A stretch of DNA of 64,000 bases from Isoetes taiwanensis (GCA_021234155.1 JAJEKV010000072.1:5640024-5704023), one strand, 5' to 3'; counted from the stretch's first letter, positions 22,401-34,158 are shown. The notes: generated by a model from the letters alone, not told the origin. Numbers and translations are program-made.

Positions 22401-22737
22401 AGCGAAATGCTAACGGGATGACCTGGAGTTCCAAATGCTCGAGATTTCCCGACACGGCTTCCACTCCAAATGATCGGGCCTTCCGCTGTTCAAGACCCCT
22501 AAAGTTTTATCTTAAGCCTTCAAGTTTCATTTAATCTAATTAAGTTCCCTAATTAATTTATGGTTCAAGTTATCTAATAAATTAATGTAAAATTACGACC
22601 CGATTCATTTTTACCCCTCATTTACCACACCTTAACCAGCAAGATTTATGATCCAGTTCATCTCCACCATTGTTCCCAACTCTGTGACAGGACAGAATCA
22701 ACTCTAGCCCAATTCAGAATCTCTAGATTTGCTATGG

Positions 22738-22855
22738 TTCTAGTTGTGGGTGCTGATAATCTTGGTGTGGGTGTGATAATCCTACTATGGGTGCTGATAA
22801 TCCTGGTCTGGTGTGATAATCTTGTTGTAGGTGCAGGTGTGGATGGGATAATCCA
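22738..22855. repeat. GATAATCCTGGTGTGGGTGC minisatellite
   Basis: Five to six degenerate units of about 20 bases (core GATAATC, then a GGTG-rich part) lie in tandem. The rest of 22400-23330 shows no supported gene. Confidence 0.8.
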
Positions 22856-23333
22856 GCTCTGGCAAGCGCGAGTTGGTGGTCTTACCGCTTAAAGGGGTTA
22901 ACCACCCCTACTCGGCTGTTACAACCCATAAATGCCCTCCATGCGAGACCTCTTGCGAATAAAGTTGTGTTAGAATTGAAAAGGCGAGGGTTAGAAAAAC
23001 CTCCTTGAACAGGGAAAAATGTTGGTTCAAAAATCCCATGAAATCCCTTATTTTGCAAACTGCGATTTCAGAGGCATCCTCTCGACATCCATTTCGGATA
23101 CGTCCTCTTCGTTTTATAAGTTTTTTATTTTTTTTGCTTTCCAATTGAGCCAGATTTGGTCGAGAACTTGCCATCACTGTTACGACTTGTGCTCTATCAT
23201 TTCATTATCGGTGCCTTTCTTTATCCCTTTGTCTACATGTTTGTTCCTCAGTGGTGGTCTTTTCCAGGATTGCCCGCCATAGCACCCGCCTTCTTCACGC
23301 CTTTGTCTGCACCCTTGTCATCCACAAGAGAGA

Positions 23334-23395
23334 AATGAAATGATATGAAATGAAATGTTTATTTACTTTGTCTATGAGACTATCAGGTCTAGAAG
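23334..23395 (-). repeat. LINE 3'-end stub with (CATTT)n tail
   Basis: The minus strand reads CTGATAGTCTCATAGACAA, AGTAAATAAA, then repeated CATTTCATTTCATAT-like units. The layout (GTCTCATAG... then a short tandem tail) resembles the stub at 4488-4571, with a different tail unit. The following 23395-24420 holds no gene that I can support. Confidence 0.5.
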
Positions 23396-24428
23396 ACGAG
23401 TGACAATACATCAGAAAAATAACAAAATATCTATATATTTAATGAGCCCTCAGCTTGAGCAACATTAGCCTGAAAACGACATCTCCCATAACACATCACA
23501 ACTAAGTGCACGAATGGTTAGTTCCCATGCTTCAGATCTATATGCTCTACCAAAGTCGGAAACAAGTCAAACTTTCGTGATCAACATGGTTTCTTTTCTT
23601 GCTAATTCAACATGAAGCACTTTGTCTTTTGGAGATTAATCTCAGAAATGTGTGCAGAGCAGTTTGTAATGTGATAGGCTTTGCAGGCTTAAGTTGCTTC
23701 AAATCTGGTCCTCGTCAAGTCATGCCTCCAATTAATTTATGCAAGCCAAAGAGTGCAGAAGAAATAAGGAGGTACTGCTTGGATATTTGATGATGGAAAC
23801 TTAGCAAGCACCCTTTTATCTGTCTTTTATAGAGTTTGTAAATTGCATTTTGTAGATCTTGTGGAATTCCAAGTGTTTGCAATATACTTATCAACGAAGC
23901 ATATGTTAATCAGACAATTGAGAAAAAGGTCTATCATCGAATGGTACAAGAAAGTCTGCTCTTCCTAGAACATGCACATGATCATCTTTTACCCAAGCTT
24001 TAGGGACAACCTTATAAGTCGGAATACTCCATGGTCATCTAGGGTAGCAAATCTAGGCTACGAGATAAAAATATTAATAGATCTGCATTGTCTTGGAAGC
24101 TTGCACAATTCCAAATGGAGCTCAAGTTTTTGCCAAAATATCACAAGGTTGTGAATCGACAATCATGAACGGATTCAATAACTGCAAACCACCTCAAATG
24201 AAAAGGAATACACAACAAAATCCTCCCAAATATACAAATGACGAAGATCTAGAAATTTCACCCTGAAACCGAGCATTTCTTCCGTCGCAAAAAACTCTGT
24301 TGACTCAGTCGACTTCCTGTCATCTTATGCTAAGCGGCGTCATGGAATTTTCACCCCAACCTCCTCCTGGCAATTTGCCAGGAAAACCAGCAAGGGCAAA
24401 TTTGAAGTATCATTGTTTTTGTATAAGA

Positions 24429-24527
24429 GAAAGCCCCTCCGGGCTTGATTAGGAGGGGAAAGGCGGGCGTGGAAGCGGAGCGTGGGCCTCTTGGACTGAC
24501 CTCCTAATCAAGCCCCGAGGGGCTTTC
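24429..24527. repeat. 28-bp inverted repeat in the leader of the DUF1308 gene
   Basis: GAAAGCCCCTCCGGGCTTGA...GG (24429-24456) pairs almost perfectly with 24500-24527 across a 43-base GC-rich spacer. It lies 360-460 bases upstream of the start codon and would form a strong stem if transcribed. It could instead be the remnant of a small foldback element. Confidence 0.85.
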
Positions 24528-24537
24528 ACCTAAGAAG

Positions 24538-24758
24538 GGACGGCTGGCCCAATCCGGTAGTGCCACGCCAAAGAAAAAACGCAGTAAAAAAAAAAAAAAT
24601 AAGAGTAAAACGTCTGCGAATCGCGGTAAAATTGCGATCCGGCAAAGAAAACTGCGAGAATCTTGTGATAAAAGTTTTGCACGGTGTTCCAGAGTTTGAA
24701 ACAGCAACACGTGTCGCTCTAGCATTGGATGAGACGGCTGGATTGGGCCCAGCCGTCC
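24538..24758. repeat. Second inverted repeat pair, 19-bp arms
   Basis: GGACGGCTGGCCCAATCC (24538-24555) pairs with GGATTGGGCCCAGCCGTCC (24740-24758). The right arm is also self-complementary at its edges (GACGGCTGG...CCAGCCGTC, 24733-24757). Together with the preceding repeat this makes the interval unusually foldable. Confidence 0.8.
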
Positions 24759-24885
24759 TTTACTCTCACGGAATTTTCACCGCCAAGGTCCGGGCCGCGA
24801 AATTTCCTGGTGGTGAAAATTACCTCTTTCTAATAAGTCCACACAACAAGGCACTGCCGAGAAAACAGAATTTTATACGCATGGA

Positions 24886-27149
24886 ATGGGAGCACACGTC
24901 ATGGAAATAATAAATAAACAAAACATAAACGGCCATGTCACCTGGTTGAAGGACATGGCGTTAGGTCAGGAGGATGGTAGCCCTTTAGCTTCCCTGCGGG
25001 CTCGCGGGGATGCCCTTCTCCGTATAATTACCTCCGCTTCCGGCATTCCGGCAGCTTGTCAAGCCAGGATTCTTAAACATGTATATGGTGAAATCAAATT
25101 TCTGGCTCGCTTTCAGGATGATCAGCACGACCCTTCACTTCTGGCCAGGTATGCTGGCTGAATTTGCCCATAATGGTTTATTGTCTTTTGTTCTCGACTA
25201 GCAGAAAAATTGAGCTTAAAAGCAAGCACAAACAGACAACAAGATGGCAGCGTCATCCTTGCATTGCATTGAACTGACAATTATATATTTCTGCGTGTCC
25301 TGTTGGAACAAAGCATTATATCACATGAAAAGAATCATCAATTTGGGCCATTCCATTCCTTAACTTATGCGTATTGCTGATATGTTACATGGAATCTTGT
25401 TAATTCAATGCAATAACTATGTCGTTTGATTATGTCCTTGTGGTGCGCTTATGTTTGCTTTCTGTGAGCTATTTTCCTTGGGACTGTTGAGATGAATGTT
25501 AGGTCGTATATACATTACCAGTTAAATTGGAAGTTGTGAGTGATGAATGAGGAATTGAATGATTGTCAGGAATAAGGACGTTGCAATTGTTTTTTCCTTT
25601 TTTCTGTTCTTGTGCTTGCTTCATCTAAGGTTGACATTCTTGCTAATACTCTGCATCATGCAGCTCAAATATGGGTTACTTCGAAATGCTTGTACAGACA
25701 TTGCTGCATCCATCTATCTCTGGTGTCTGTGCAGTTCTGCAAAGCTTCCCTGCTGGGCCAATAAAAGATCTCCAAACTAAGGATGGAAATGTTGAAGTTA
25801 CTGCTCATGTTGATGTGGTCTGTATGTATGATGGTCAGCCAGCATGGCTGATAGTCTCTGACCGGAATCCAAAGTCGCTAGTATGGAGTGGCACAGATGC
25901 TGGCCATGGGAAGTGCTTACGATCTAGAATACTTTTATTGTTGTCTGCTGCAGCTCAAGATGCAGTAAAAGCACCTGCCTTTCTTATTCTTTGTTTCCGG
26001 CGTGGAGTTGAAAATTCAGTTGCCGAGCAGCTGGAAAACGAGTTTCATGCTTTTAAGATGGAAAATGTCGGTAAGAATACAGGTTCTAAGCATGATCTTT
26101 TCTGTGAAATTGAAGCTGGTGAATGGGTGTATGTTGAGTCCGATGAAAGCGACCTGGATAAAAGTGAGAATTGTGACATAAAGGCATCCAGAGATCTCAT
26201 TGACCCACAAGATATGGTTATGTACAAAGTTAAAATTCCCATTTCTGTTGATAGTTCTGTTGAAACACTCCAGTCCCTTGTCCAAAAATGCCTTTCTCTT
26301 GATAATGCGAAGTCGAATGATGCATCTTACAAGAAAGAGATTTCTTTCATTCCAAATGACATAGGCCAAGCATTATCATGTTCAGAAGTGCTTGAAGTGT
26401 CAGGAATAGCATTCTGCTCTTTGATGTCACAGGTCAATAAAAGATGGGGCCAGCCTTTTCAAAACCTAGGCGCTATAAAACTTGTGAACCTTGACACCAC
26501 AGCACTTATTGGCCTGGTATCTGGAATTAGCAATGGGAGTGCTCAAGTTTTAGCACAATGTAATAACCAAACATTGGAACAACGATTTGGAAGCCATGGA
26601 CATTTCTTTAAGAGCCAGGTACGGAATAATAACTAGATTCTTCCATATGGTAACTTCTCAAATGAGAAACACTTAGCATCTATTATGCTTCGCAGGCAAA
26701 GATGGAGCTGGAGAATCCCTTTATGCCAGAAGTGAAAGATATCTTGAAAGAAAGACGGCCTTTGATTTCTGAGCATGCATGGAAGGAATTTATGTCCATT
26801 GTATCAGTCATAGGTGGTCCAGGTGAAAAACAGCGTGCTGGCACTCTTTCTAAGCACTTCAGGTTTGCTTTTACTTCATTTTACTGGCTACACATATTTC
26901 TGTGTTTTTATTTGGATGGGCTGTTTTTTATGCAGGGACTTTATTGTGCCAAATATGCCATCTGATAGAGTCTTGGCACTGCCTCTGTCATCTAAAATAC
27001 ATCAGAAACATAAAGATGTGTTTGGAACTGGCGACAGACTTTGTGCACCTACATTGACATCAAATCTTTCTTTCCAACGGGCTGCAACATCAAAAGGAAT
27101 GGCTTTTGGAATTATCCCTCATAGGCCTTTAGCTCTGTGTGGTGACTAG
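24886..27149 (+). CDS. DUF1308 / UPF0415 family protein (C7orf25-like), four exons
   Basis: Exons at 24886-25148, 25664-26618, 26696-26862 and 26936-27149 join at GT-AG sites in consistent phase and total 1599 bases (532 residues). Exon 1 carries SLRARGDALLRIITSA and KHVYGEIKFLARFQD. Exon 2 opens NMGYFEMLVQTLLHPSISG and contains HVDVVCMYDGQPAWLIVSD followed by RNPKSLVW. Exons 3-4 carry VGGPGEKQRAGTLSKHFR, VFGTGDRLCAPTLTSN and the family ending HRPLALCGD. This is the order seen in the eukaryotic C7orf25/UPF0415 family, whose DUF1308 domain is described as PIN-like. Its molecular role is not settled. The nearest ATG pair is 24886 and 24901, and I chose the longer. No breaks are seen, so the gene looks functional. 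The leader holds two inverted repeats. Confidence 0.9.
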
Positions 27150-28033
27150 TCACATGTAATGGAAGATATCTGTATGGAGACTAGTCACACTAATGGAGTC
27201 AAGATATCCCATATATTGGTGGAGGATTTCAAAAATACTTTGTTAGAAAGTCAAGATAATAAATATGAGGATGAGGTCATTGCCCAATGCTCTTTAAATG
27301 GCATGGTTGTGTTTTTTCTTTTTCTTTGTGGTTCATCCATGCATGCAACCAATTAAGTATCCATTGTGAGCATCTATTCTGTGCCTTCGTGCATGCTTTC
27401 AGAACTCATTGAAGTAGAAGGAACCGCTACAGAAAAACTGCCCTCCATCACTTGCTGTTATTTGCAGAGGCAATCTGCCTGCAGAATACTTGAGGTTTAA
27501 ATGATTGGTTCTCTCAGATGTACGATTCAGAGTAAAGAACATTGCATTTGCATTTGTTTATGGAGAAGACTCAAGCAGTAATCATACCTCAAATGCCTCC
27601 ATGTTGTGCAGCAATACGATTCTAACCCATACTTTAATTTTCCAGTCCATGCTAGTGCTCAACAATTTCATCTGCCAATAATGATTGTTACGATTATTAT
27701 CTAAAATACAGTCAGCAAGAACATATCAATTTTGCCTAGATCAAGGGACCTATGTGGTCACTCTTGGAAGAGCTTTGTGCCTCTAGAGGGATTATGTATA
27801 ATCATGGATGCATGTTTTGATTCCAACCCGGGGGGAGAAATGCATGCCCTCACGAGGCACCCAACCATAACGTTTCTCAATTTGTTTCTAATGGAGCATT
27901 CACGTGAATGAAGCAGCGGGAGCTCGTCACAGAAGGCTTCAACGTGGCTTTTCAAGCTCGCCCAACGCCACGCTGAACCCATTACGCGGATTTGGTTGTT
28001 GCTGAAATGACTGCTGCGTTTAGGGTTTTTTGA
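27150..28033. other. 3' flank of the DUF1308 gene, no further gene seen
   Basis: The interval has a short duplication of GACTAGTCACA (about 27143 and 27179) and no convincing coding region. The probable 3' UTR lies in its first few hundred bases. Confidence 0.6.
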
Positions 28034-29200
28034 AGTGGCATTGCAGTGGAACCAAGCATCACCGAAACCCTCTTACATAAAGTTCACCTAGCCTTCATTC
28101 TGTCCTTTTTACCCCTAATTCTGCTATGTTCTTCTTTTTCAGAAATGTAATTACTTAGTTGCAATTCTGTTTTTACTTGCATTTCTTGTTTTTACTTAGT
28201 TACAATTCTGTTTTTACTTCACAGAAACAAATTCGAGACTGAAAATTTCTTGCATTCATTTAAGAAGCATGTCCACATTACAATTCAAAATATGATACTT
28301 CAAGAGTCAATTCAAACAACACATTACAACTCAAAATACGATACTTCCAAGTATCAATTCCAGCAAACACAACAGAAAATCAAAGAGAACTTCCAGCAGA
28401 ACTTCAAGGAGAAGTAGCAGAGCCAAAACCCTTCATCATCTCGGTCATGATTTCCCTAGACATGAATGGCATAACAATGCTGTAATTCTGAAAATAACCA
28501 CCAGAAATATTGCCAATATGAACATTGATATTTTGAAAACCTGCACGCTTCACATCTGGAGAAGATTCTGTCAACATGTCTATGTCTTTGTTTAACTGTA
28601 TATCATCACCCCTCAAATCCTCAGCAGGAAACTTTAGATTTAGATCAAAGCTAGGAACAGTGGCAACAGAATGAACATTTCCAACAGTGGTAGGTTCCAC
28701 AGAATCCATTTGACAATTCGGAACATCCACAACATCATTATGCACAAGAGAACTACCTGGACACACACTAGAACTACCTGCAACTTGCATTCCTCGATCC
28801 ATATCATCAATCTTCTCAAGTTCCTGCTTGTATACATCTTCAAACATTCTCCTCTTTCCTTTCTCATCGAAAGGCTGTGAAACACATGACTTTGTCTGCA
28901 AATCTAAGGTCTTGTCATACCTGTAATATATTATAACATTAAACCACATTAAATAAGTAAAAGAAAAGCAAGGAAGAAAGTAACACACCTAGAATATGCT
29001 TCAGCCGTACGCTGGCCAGTCACCCTCATACCAATATTAGTAGGAACATGTGCCCTCGTCATTCTGGAAACCACGGTACATCTACCAGATTTGTTGCTGA
29101 ATGACCCTCAACACCAATAGTCAACAACATATACTTGACCCAACCAGCCAATTTTCTAGCAGACACCCTATTTTTCGAATTAAACCAAATCGGTCCTTAA

Positions 29201-29422
29201 TCACATCCATATAGACGGTGAAGTTTGGCACAAAGTGTTGAGATTATTATGGGGGTTCTAACACAGGCACTCACTACATATTACAGAGTTTGTACTGTGG
29301 TCTGGGAAAATGGTCCATAAAAAGAACACGACCATTGAGAAGAAGTAGTGAGGGGTGGTAGGATTAACGCTACCCATGGTCTAGAGGGGTGCTGTATGGC
29401 AGTCCCTAGTTGGTTCCTATGA
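29201..29422. mobile_element. TTAA-flanked short repeat (copy 1)
   Basis: This 222-base segment is bounded by TTAA on both sides (29197-29200, 29423-29426) and starts TCACATCCATATAGACGG. It lies inside the recombinase coding sequence between the FMQAI and IWFNS blocks. A copy of about 88% apparent identity is at 59246-59463, also TTAA-flanked. No coding capacity or long TIR is seen. TTAA target choice is typical of piggyBac-like elements, but no piggyBac end motif is evident. Confidence 0.65.
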
Positions 29423-29433
29423 TTAACGATTGT

Positions 29434-32075
29434 TGTGACGAGCCTGCCGAGTTGACCCTCCTGGCAACTCGGGATCTTGTCAAACTTCTATAATTCTAGG
29501 TTGATAATACTGGTGAAGAATTAAATCTTCCTTTCAATTGAACTTACTTACTCCAAATTCAATGAACAAATGTTTATAAACTCAATATAATCAGGTAAGG
29601 TCAACATCCAATAAATTAACATTCTCGATAGAGATAACATCCAACTCTAGCAATTCAACCCTAGAATCTTCTCGCTCAACCACGAGCCACAACCGCCTCA
29701 AGCTACCGTTAGCTTGACCACCGCCTTGCTCATTCAATCGCACATATGCACTCACCGGGGTTAGTCCTCGTGACTAAGTGGGGATCCTCGTCGCCGCCGC
29801 TGATGCATGGAAATACTTTGCAAATCTTGGGTAAGCACAAACACGATTTTAAAATCCTACGTGAGAGCACGGTGCTAAGACAATGACAACCTAATGCAAA
29901 GGAATATAACACATGAGCAAATGAAGCAAAGAACATAGCCAAAATACCAAATCATCATAAACATAGCTCCTGACAATGGGAAGCTCAGCCACCCTATATC
30001 ACAGGCCCGTTAGCGATGTTGCCCAAACCAACTTACATTCCAAGCCCCATGGCGGGTGGTGGGGGGTGAACCTCAGATCGATACCCTCTCAAATTTACGC
30101 CCGGGCACTGGAGGACCTCTTACCATGGGAGTTCACAAGAGTTGACTGACGTAGCAATCCCTGCCAGGAGAACTACGCCCGGTGTCACAGAGTACAAGAA
30201 TACAACATAGAACACATGTGAACATGAGCATGTCGGAGCAACCTAGGCCACCGAACCTAGAAGCCCGACCCCGGAGGTTCCAATAGACATGATCAAATAC
30301 CAAGACAACAGTGGAATAATGCAAAGACCAAAACATGTGAAGTTCATTAGAATATTCCCTATACATGTGCCTAGATCATACCGTTGTCGAGGTTGCCCAT
30401 ACCTGTTGAAGTAGCTTTCCCAATGAACCCTACAATGACATAGAAGTATATCTCATACTTAGCATTTTCACAATACTTAAGCTTACGCTAAGGCAATTCC
30501 CCCCATTAAGGAATGCAACTCCACATTAGCTTTTGATAAATCCGTTGGTCATAGTAACTTACCATACTTCTTACATATAATTCTCATCCAATACCATGTC
30601 GGAGTAGCTAAACTTACTGACACGGGTGATGATCACAATCTAATCACGTCGATGAAGTCGCAAGCATGGCTATCATTGATGTAGCTCCGACGCCTACGTA
30701 CTTTGCTGAACAAGGAAAGATACTACCAATCCACACAATGCAATACTTGCCTCATAACCATTCTCCCATGAGGATAATCCATTAGCTATGATGCCTTTGA
30801 TAAAATACAATGCAACAACTTAGAAACTTACATGTATACACTTAGACTAACAGTGCTCCACGCCATAGCCTCAGCTGGACACTCCATATACCTCATATTG
30901 CTCTCCCGGCCCAACTTCTCCAGATCTCCAAAGTTCCAACATCTATTTCTTTTTGAACCATTGTTAGCTAAGGGTTTTAATATTCTAATTAAAAACCCAC
31001 TTTCTATAGCTTAAGATTTATTAATGCGTCTTAATTTGGAAACTCCAAATCTTGCACTTCTGGCTTAAAAATCCACAGGTCCTCATGACCGCAACTGGAT
31101 ATAGCCTCTGCCAACTTACCATAAAACCAGGCCCCATCTCCAGGAACCACTCGTTCAATGCCTCATGTTACTTTAGGACCTTATCTTGTTTAATTCAACA
31201 ACGCATACTTAAATAACTAATAATCAAATCAGACCTATCTCCTGCATTTGTACTGAACTTACTATTGTGGATAGTCTGTGCTAGATCCCTGCCCTTGTAC
31301 TTCCATAGTTTCCCTTATACTCCTTGTATATTTATTTATCCACTTCTTATAACTTTATTTAAGGTGTACATGACATTTGTTAACAAGACATCAAGGAAAA
31401 GGACAAATAAAACAACGAAACAACCAACAAACAAATCGGGTCGGGTTGCAACTTTTCGGAGCTGCCCACAATGCATCGGGGTTCTAATGCCCAAATCGGC
31501 ATGTTCCATGTCATATCGGGATGTTTCCAGATCTTCTGGCTCCGTCGGCGACGATTCCGTCTGTTGCATGAAAAAACCGTTGTTGCAGCCCATAACTTCT
31601 CAACTAGATTCCTCCTGCATCAATTTCGGCCTACTCCAGGCTCTTTTAGGATAATTACCATGCATCTAGATTAGCTTCTATTCCATCTTTTGTTCCTCTG
31701 GATGTTTCTGCATGCCATACTTTCTCGAACATACATAGCCAAACCTTCTTATCAATTCATGCATAAATCCAATGATATCAGCCCATGTACCCCAGATTAA
31801 CTCAACAAAACCCCACCTGTAAGAAGATGTTTGATGTCGTTCTTGATGTGATCTCCAAGCTCTTGCCTCTTTGGTGTCTCCAACAGAATCCTTCTATGCT
31901 CTGCAATTCGTCTCTGGCCTCCTACAAAAGCTTTGCAAGGCTCCTTCTCAAAAACACAAGAAAACCCTTGCTTTTAAGCTCTCTACACATGCATGCACGC
32001 ATGCATGCATGCCATGCATGTATCATGCGTATTTAAATACGCATGCTGCCCCACCAAGTGGCCAGGTACGTTACA
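29434..32075 (-). mobile_element. Solo LTR, about 2.64 kb, inside the Crypton-type gene
   Basis: Ends are TGTGACGAGCCTGCCG and CCAGGTACGTTACA, an LTR-like TG...CA unit with inverted TGTRACG ends. A 5-bp duplication ATTGT/ATTGC (29429-29433, 32076-32080) flanks it. No gag or pol is seen. On the minus strand it shares order and blocks (ATGGTAAGAGGTCCTCC, CCCCACTTAGTCACG, GGACTAACCCC) with the plus-oriented unit at 10047-12505. A (CATG)n-rich palindromic patch lies at 31985-32030. Confidence 0.8.
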
Positions 32076-33574
32076 ATTGCTTGCATGAAACAATGCGAAT
32101 TCCCCGCAGTCCCATCAGTATTAGGCTTAGGCACAAGCAAATGTTTCTACAATTGTCTAAATGTAAGAACTACATCATTGTCATAGCACCGGCAAGGTCT
32201 TCGAAACTGTTCCTCCTGATAATGATTCATATCAATATCATTATTCTTTGAAAGTCTCTCACTATATTCAAGATATTCTTGTCCATTTTCATTTCCAACC
32301 GAGAAATCAGTCATAAGCAACTGATGCACCTCACCTTGACCTCGAATAGCAAATCGAGCCACACAATAGTAAAGAAATCTCTTTTGCAAACCTTTCGGAT
32401 GACAGATTGAATGATCTACATCAGCAAGAAGGAGCTGCTCACTACCATAAGGTATTTCTTCCACTTTCTTCCTCTTCTTACGCACCCCTGGAGTGTTCCT
32501 GGACCGTCTCATGGATGCCACACAAGCGAGCCTTGCCCTCTCAAATATTGGAGACTCTTTGATACAGAATTTTACCTCAGAAATTCCAATATTGGCAATT
32601 CTAATTTCTTGATTTCTTCGAATTATTGCACCAAATTTTTGAAACATATCATGAAGCCTGCAAGAAACAAAGGTAAATTAATAACAAAATTTAATAAATA
32701 TAAAACAAGCAAGAAACAATTATGAAGTTACAAGTAGCAAACACAATAATACAAAGCAAAGGTAAGTTACTCACGATTCTGGAGGATAGAATGATCCTTT
32801 CTTGTCTTTCTTCACCACTTGCATCATAAATTTCTCTAATAAGGAAGCAAATAAGGAAAGATCCAACTCCTCAATAGATTTCTCCAAAGAATAGCCATAA
32901 GTCTGCCTCCAAAGATCAAATCTGTTCCTAGCCCAAGCAATCTTAGCAGCAGATCTACTAATACCTCCAGCATCTACCTCTTGCTGTAATTTCTCATCTA
33001 ACTCCACAAAAGGAAGCCTACTACCACTAGGATCTGCAACAGGAATAATCACAGGTTCAGCACTGGCCTCTATCATATACTTAGTAATGGCTTCTTCTCC
33101 AAATTCAGAAAGTAAAGCCTTCTCAAAATCAGCAACAGTTTCATTGGCCTCATCCGAAATGTTCAAACTAGCAAGCTTCTGTGTCTGCAGCTCCCTTTCA
33201 GCAATGTTATTTGTGATATCCCTAAGAATAGGCTCCTGAAGATCATCCATCACACAAATCTACAAAAAAAAAATCCAAATTAGTAACAAGAACCGAAAAA
33301 TAAAAGAAGAATGACGAAAAACAAGAAAGATACTTGCCTTTTTTAGAGAATGCTTGAACAAACCGCCCGGATCAAACGAAAACCTAGAATCCAAGTCTGA
33401 AACTCGTCCTAGAGTATAAATCAGAACTTGAAACAAACTATGAAGCACAAAACTTCGACAAGAGAACCTGCATGCAAGAATTTCTTGCAAAAAGGCCATC
33501 CTAGTTCTCTTTAGAGTCGTCCTACATCCTCCATCACGCATATTGAAGCAAGAAATAGCCATGCAACAGACAAA

Positions 33575-33775
33575 ACAGACCAAAACAGACCAAGAAACTT
33601 CGTCAAAACCTTCAAAACTTTCGTCTAACGAACCTCAGAGCTAGATGGCGCCACTGGAAGGAAAAAAAACAGAGAAAACAGAGCAAAACAGACCAAGAAA
33701 CTTCACAACTTCGTCAAAATCTTCCAAAAATTCGTCTAATGAACCCTGAGACTTAGATGGCGCCACCGGAAGGAA
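33575..33775. repeat. About 105-bp tandem duplication inside the right end
   Basis: AAAACAGACCAAGAAACTTC, CTTCGTCAAAA and TAGATGGCGCCAC recur once each in two adjacent copies with modest divergence. The repeat lies upstream of the recombinase start codon, in what would be its 5' leader or promoter. Confidence 0.85.
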
Positions 33776-34158
33776 ACACAGCGATGGCGCACCGCAAACA
33801 GGACGATCGGCTAAAGAAACGATGGCGCAGGAAGAAGAAAGGGGAAAAAAATTTGACAGAATGAAGGCTAGGGTGAACTTCACGTTAAGGCAATGTCACT
33901 TTAGAGGTGACATTCCCCTATACGTAACCAGCAAATAAGCTGCAGCGGGGTGGTTGCAGCAAGTTGTCATGGTATAACCACGTTGGCATGTATAAGGTAT
34001 TATACAACCATTAAAGCAAAGTTTCCCTCTAGGCATAAAGATTTCATTCGTATTTTTTGGGTTTTTTTCTTTTTTCTTTTCCTTCCTAGTTTTTTCTTTT
34101 TTCTTTTCCTTCCTACTTTGGCACTACTTTCAAATTGCGCGAAATATGAAAGGAGCTT

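Larger units (their letters stand above)
28404..33253 (-). pseudogene. Crypton/DUF3504-type tyrosine recombinase gene, multi-exon, interrupted
   Basis: Exon 1 (33253-32775) starts MMDDLQEPILRDITN and has RNRFDLWRQTYGY and a FMMQVVKKDKKGSFYPPES stretch, the WR...RKDG..YPP-S signature of the KIAA1958/QRICH1/ZMYM recombinase-like domain. Exon 2 starts at 32657 (LHDMFQKFGAIIRR). It has a basic patch (RKKRKKVEEIPYGSE) and KRFLYYCVARFAIRGQGEV, which places the first catalytic Arg. After the insertions the reading resumes with IWFNSKNRVSARKLAGWVK, an H-S-x-x-R-like block near SGRCTVVSRM, and MRVTGQRTAEAYSR ending at 28989. The last exon (28920-28404) begins with the presumed Tyr nucleophile (YDKTLDLQ). 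One stop in exon 2, a frame change before SGRCT and two insertions make it inactive as it stands. The usual second His of GHK is Gln (GQR). The C-terminal extension has no known domain. Confidence 0.8.
28034..33900 (-). mobile_element. Crypton-type element with inverted repeats, carrying two insertions
   Basis: A tyrosine-recombinase gene (28404-33253, minus) lies between inverted repeats. The left arm has AGTGGCATTGC (28034-28044) and GTTCACCTAGCCTTCATTCT...TC (28082-28104). The right arm has GACAGAATGAAGGCTAGGG...GAAC (33855-33878) and GCAATGTCACT (33890-33900). The 23-base inner match is perfect but for one base. A roughly 100-bp duplicated block (33575-33680 and 33684-33775) lies just inside the right end. 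Without the solo LTR (29434-32075) and the TTAA-flanked insert (29201-29422) the unit would be about 3.0 kb. No clear target duplication is visible. Known Cryptons usually lack inverted repeats, so either these ends are real or the repeats arose otherwise. Confidence 0.65.

Noticed and set aside
24429-24527. Bacterial-type terminator
   Set aside because: The stem is followed by no T run and the setting is a plant gene leader. The loop of 43 bases is too long.
24560-24910. 116-codon ORF as an upstream exon of the DUF1308 gene
   Set aside because: It is in a different frame from exon 1, overlaps its start and lies across the inverted repeats.
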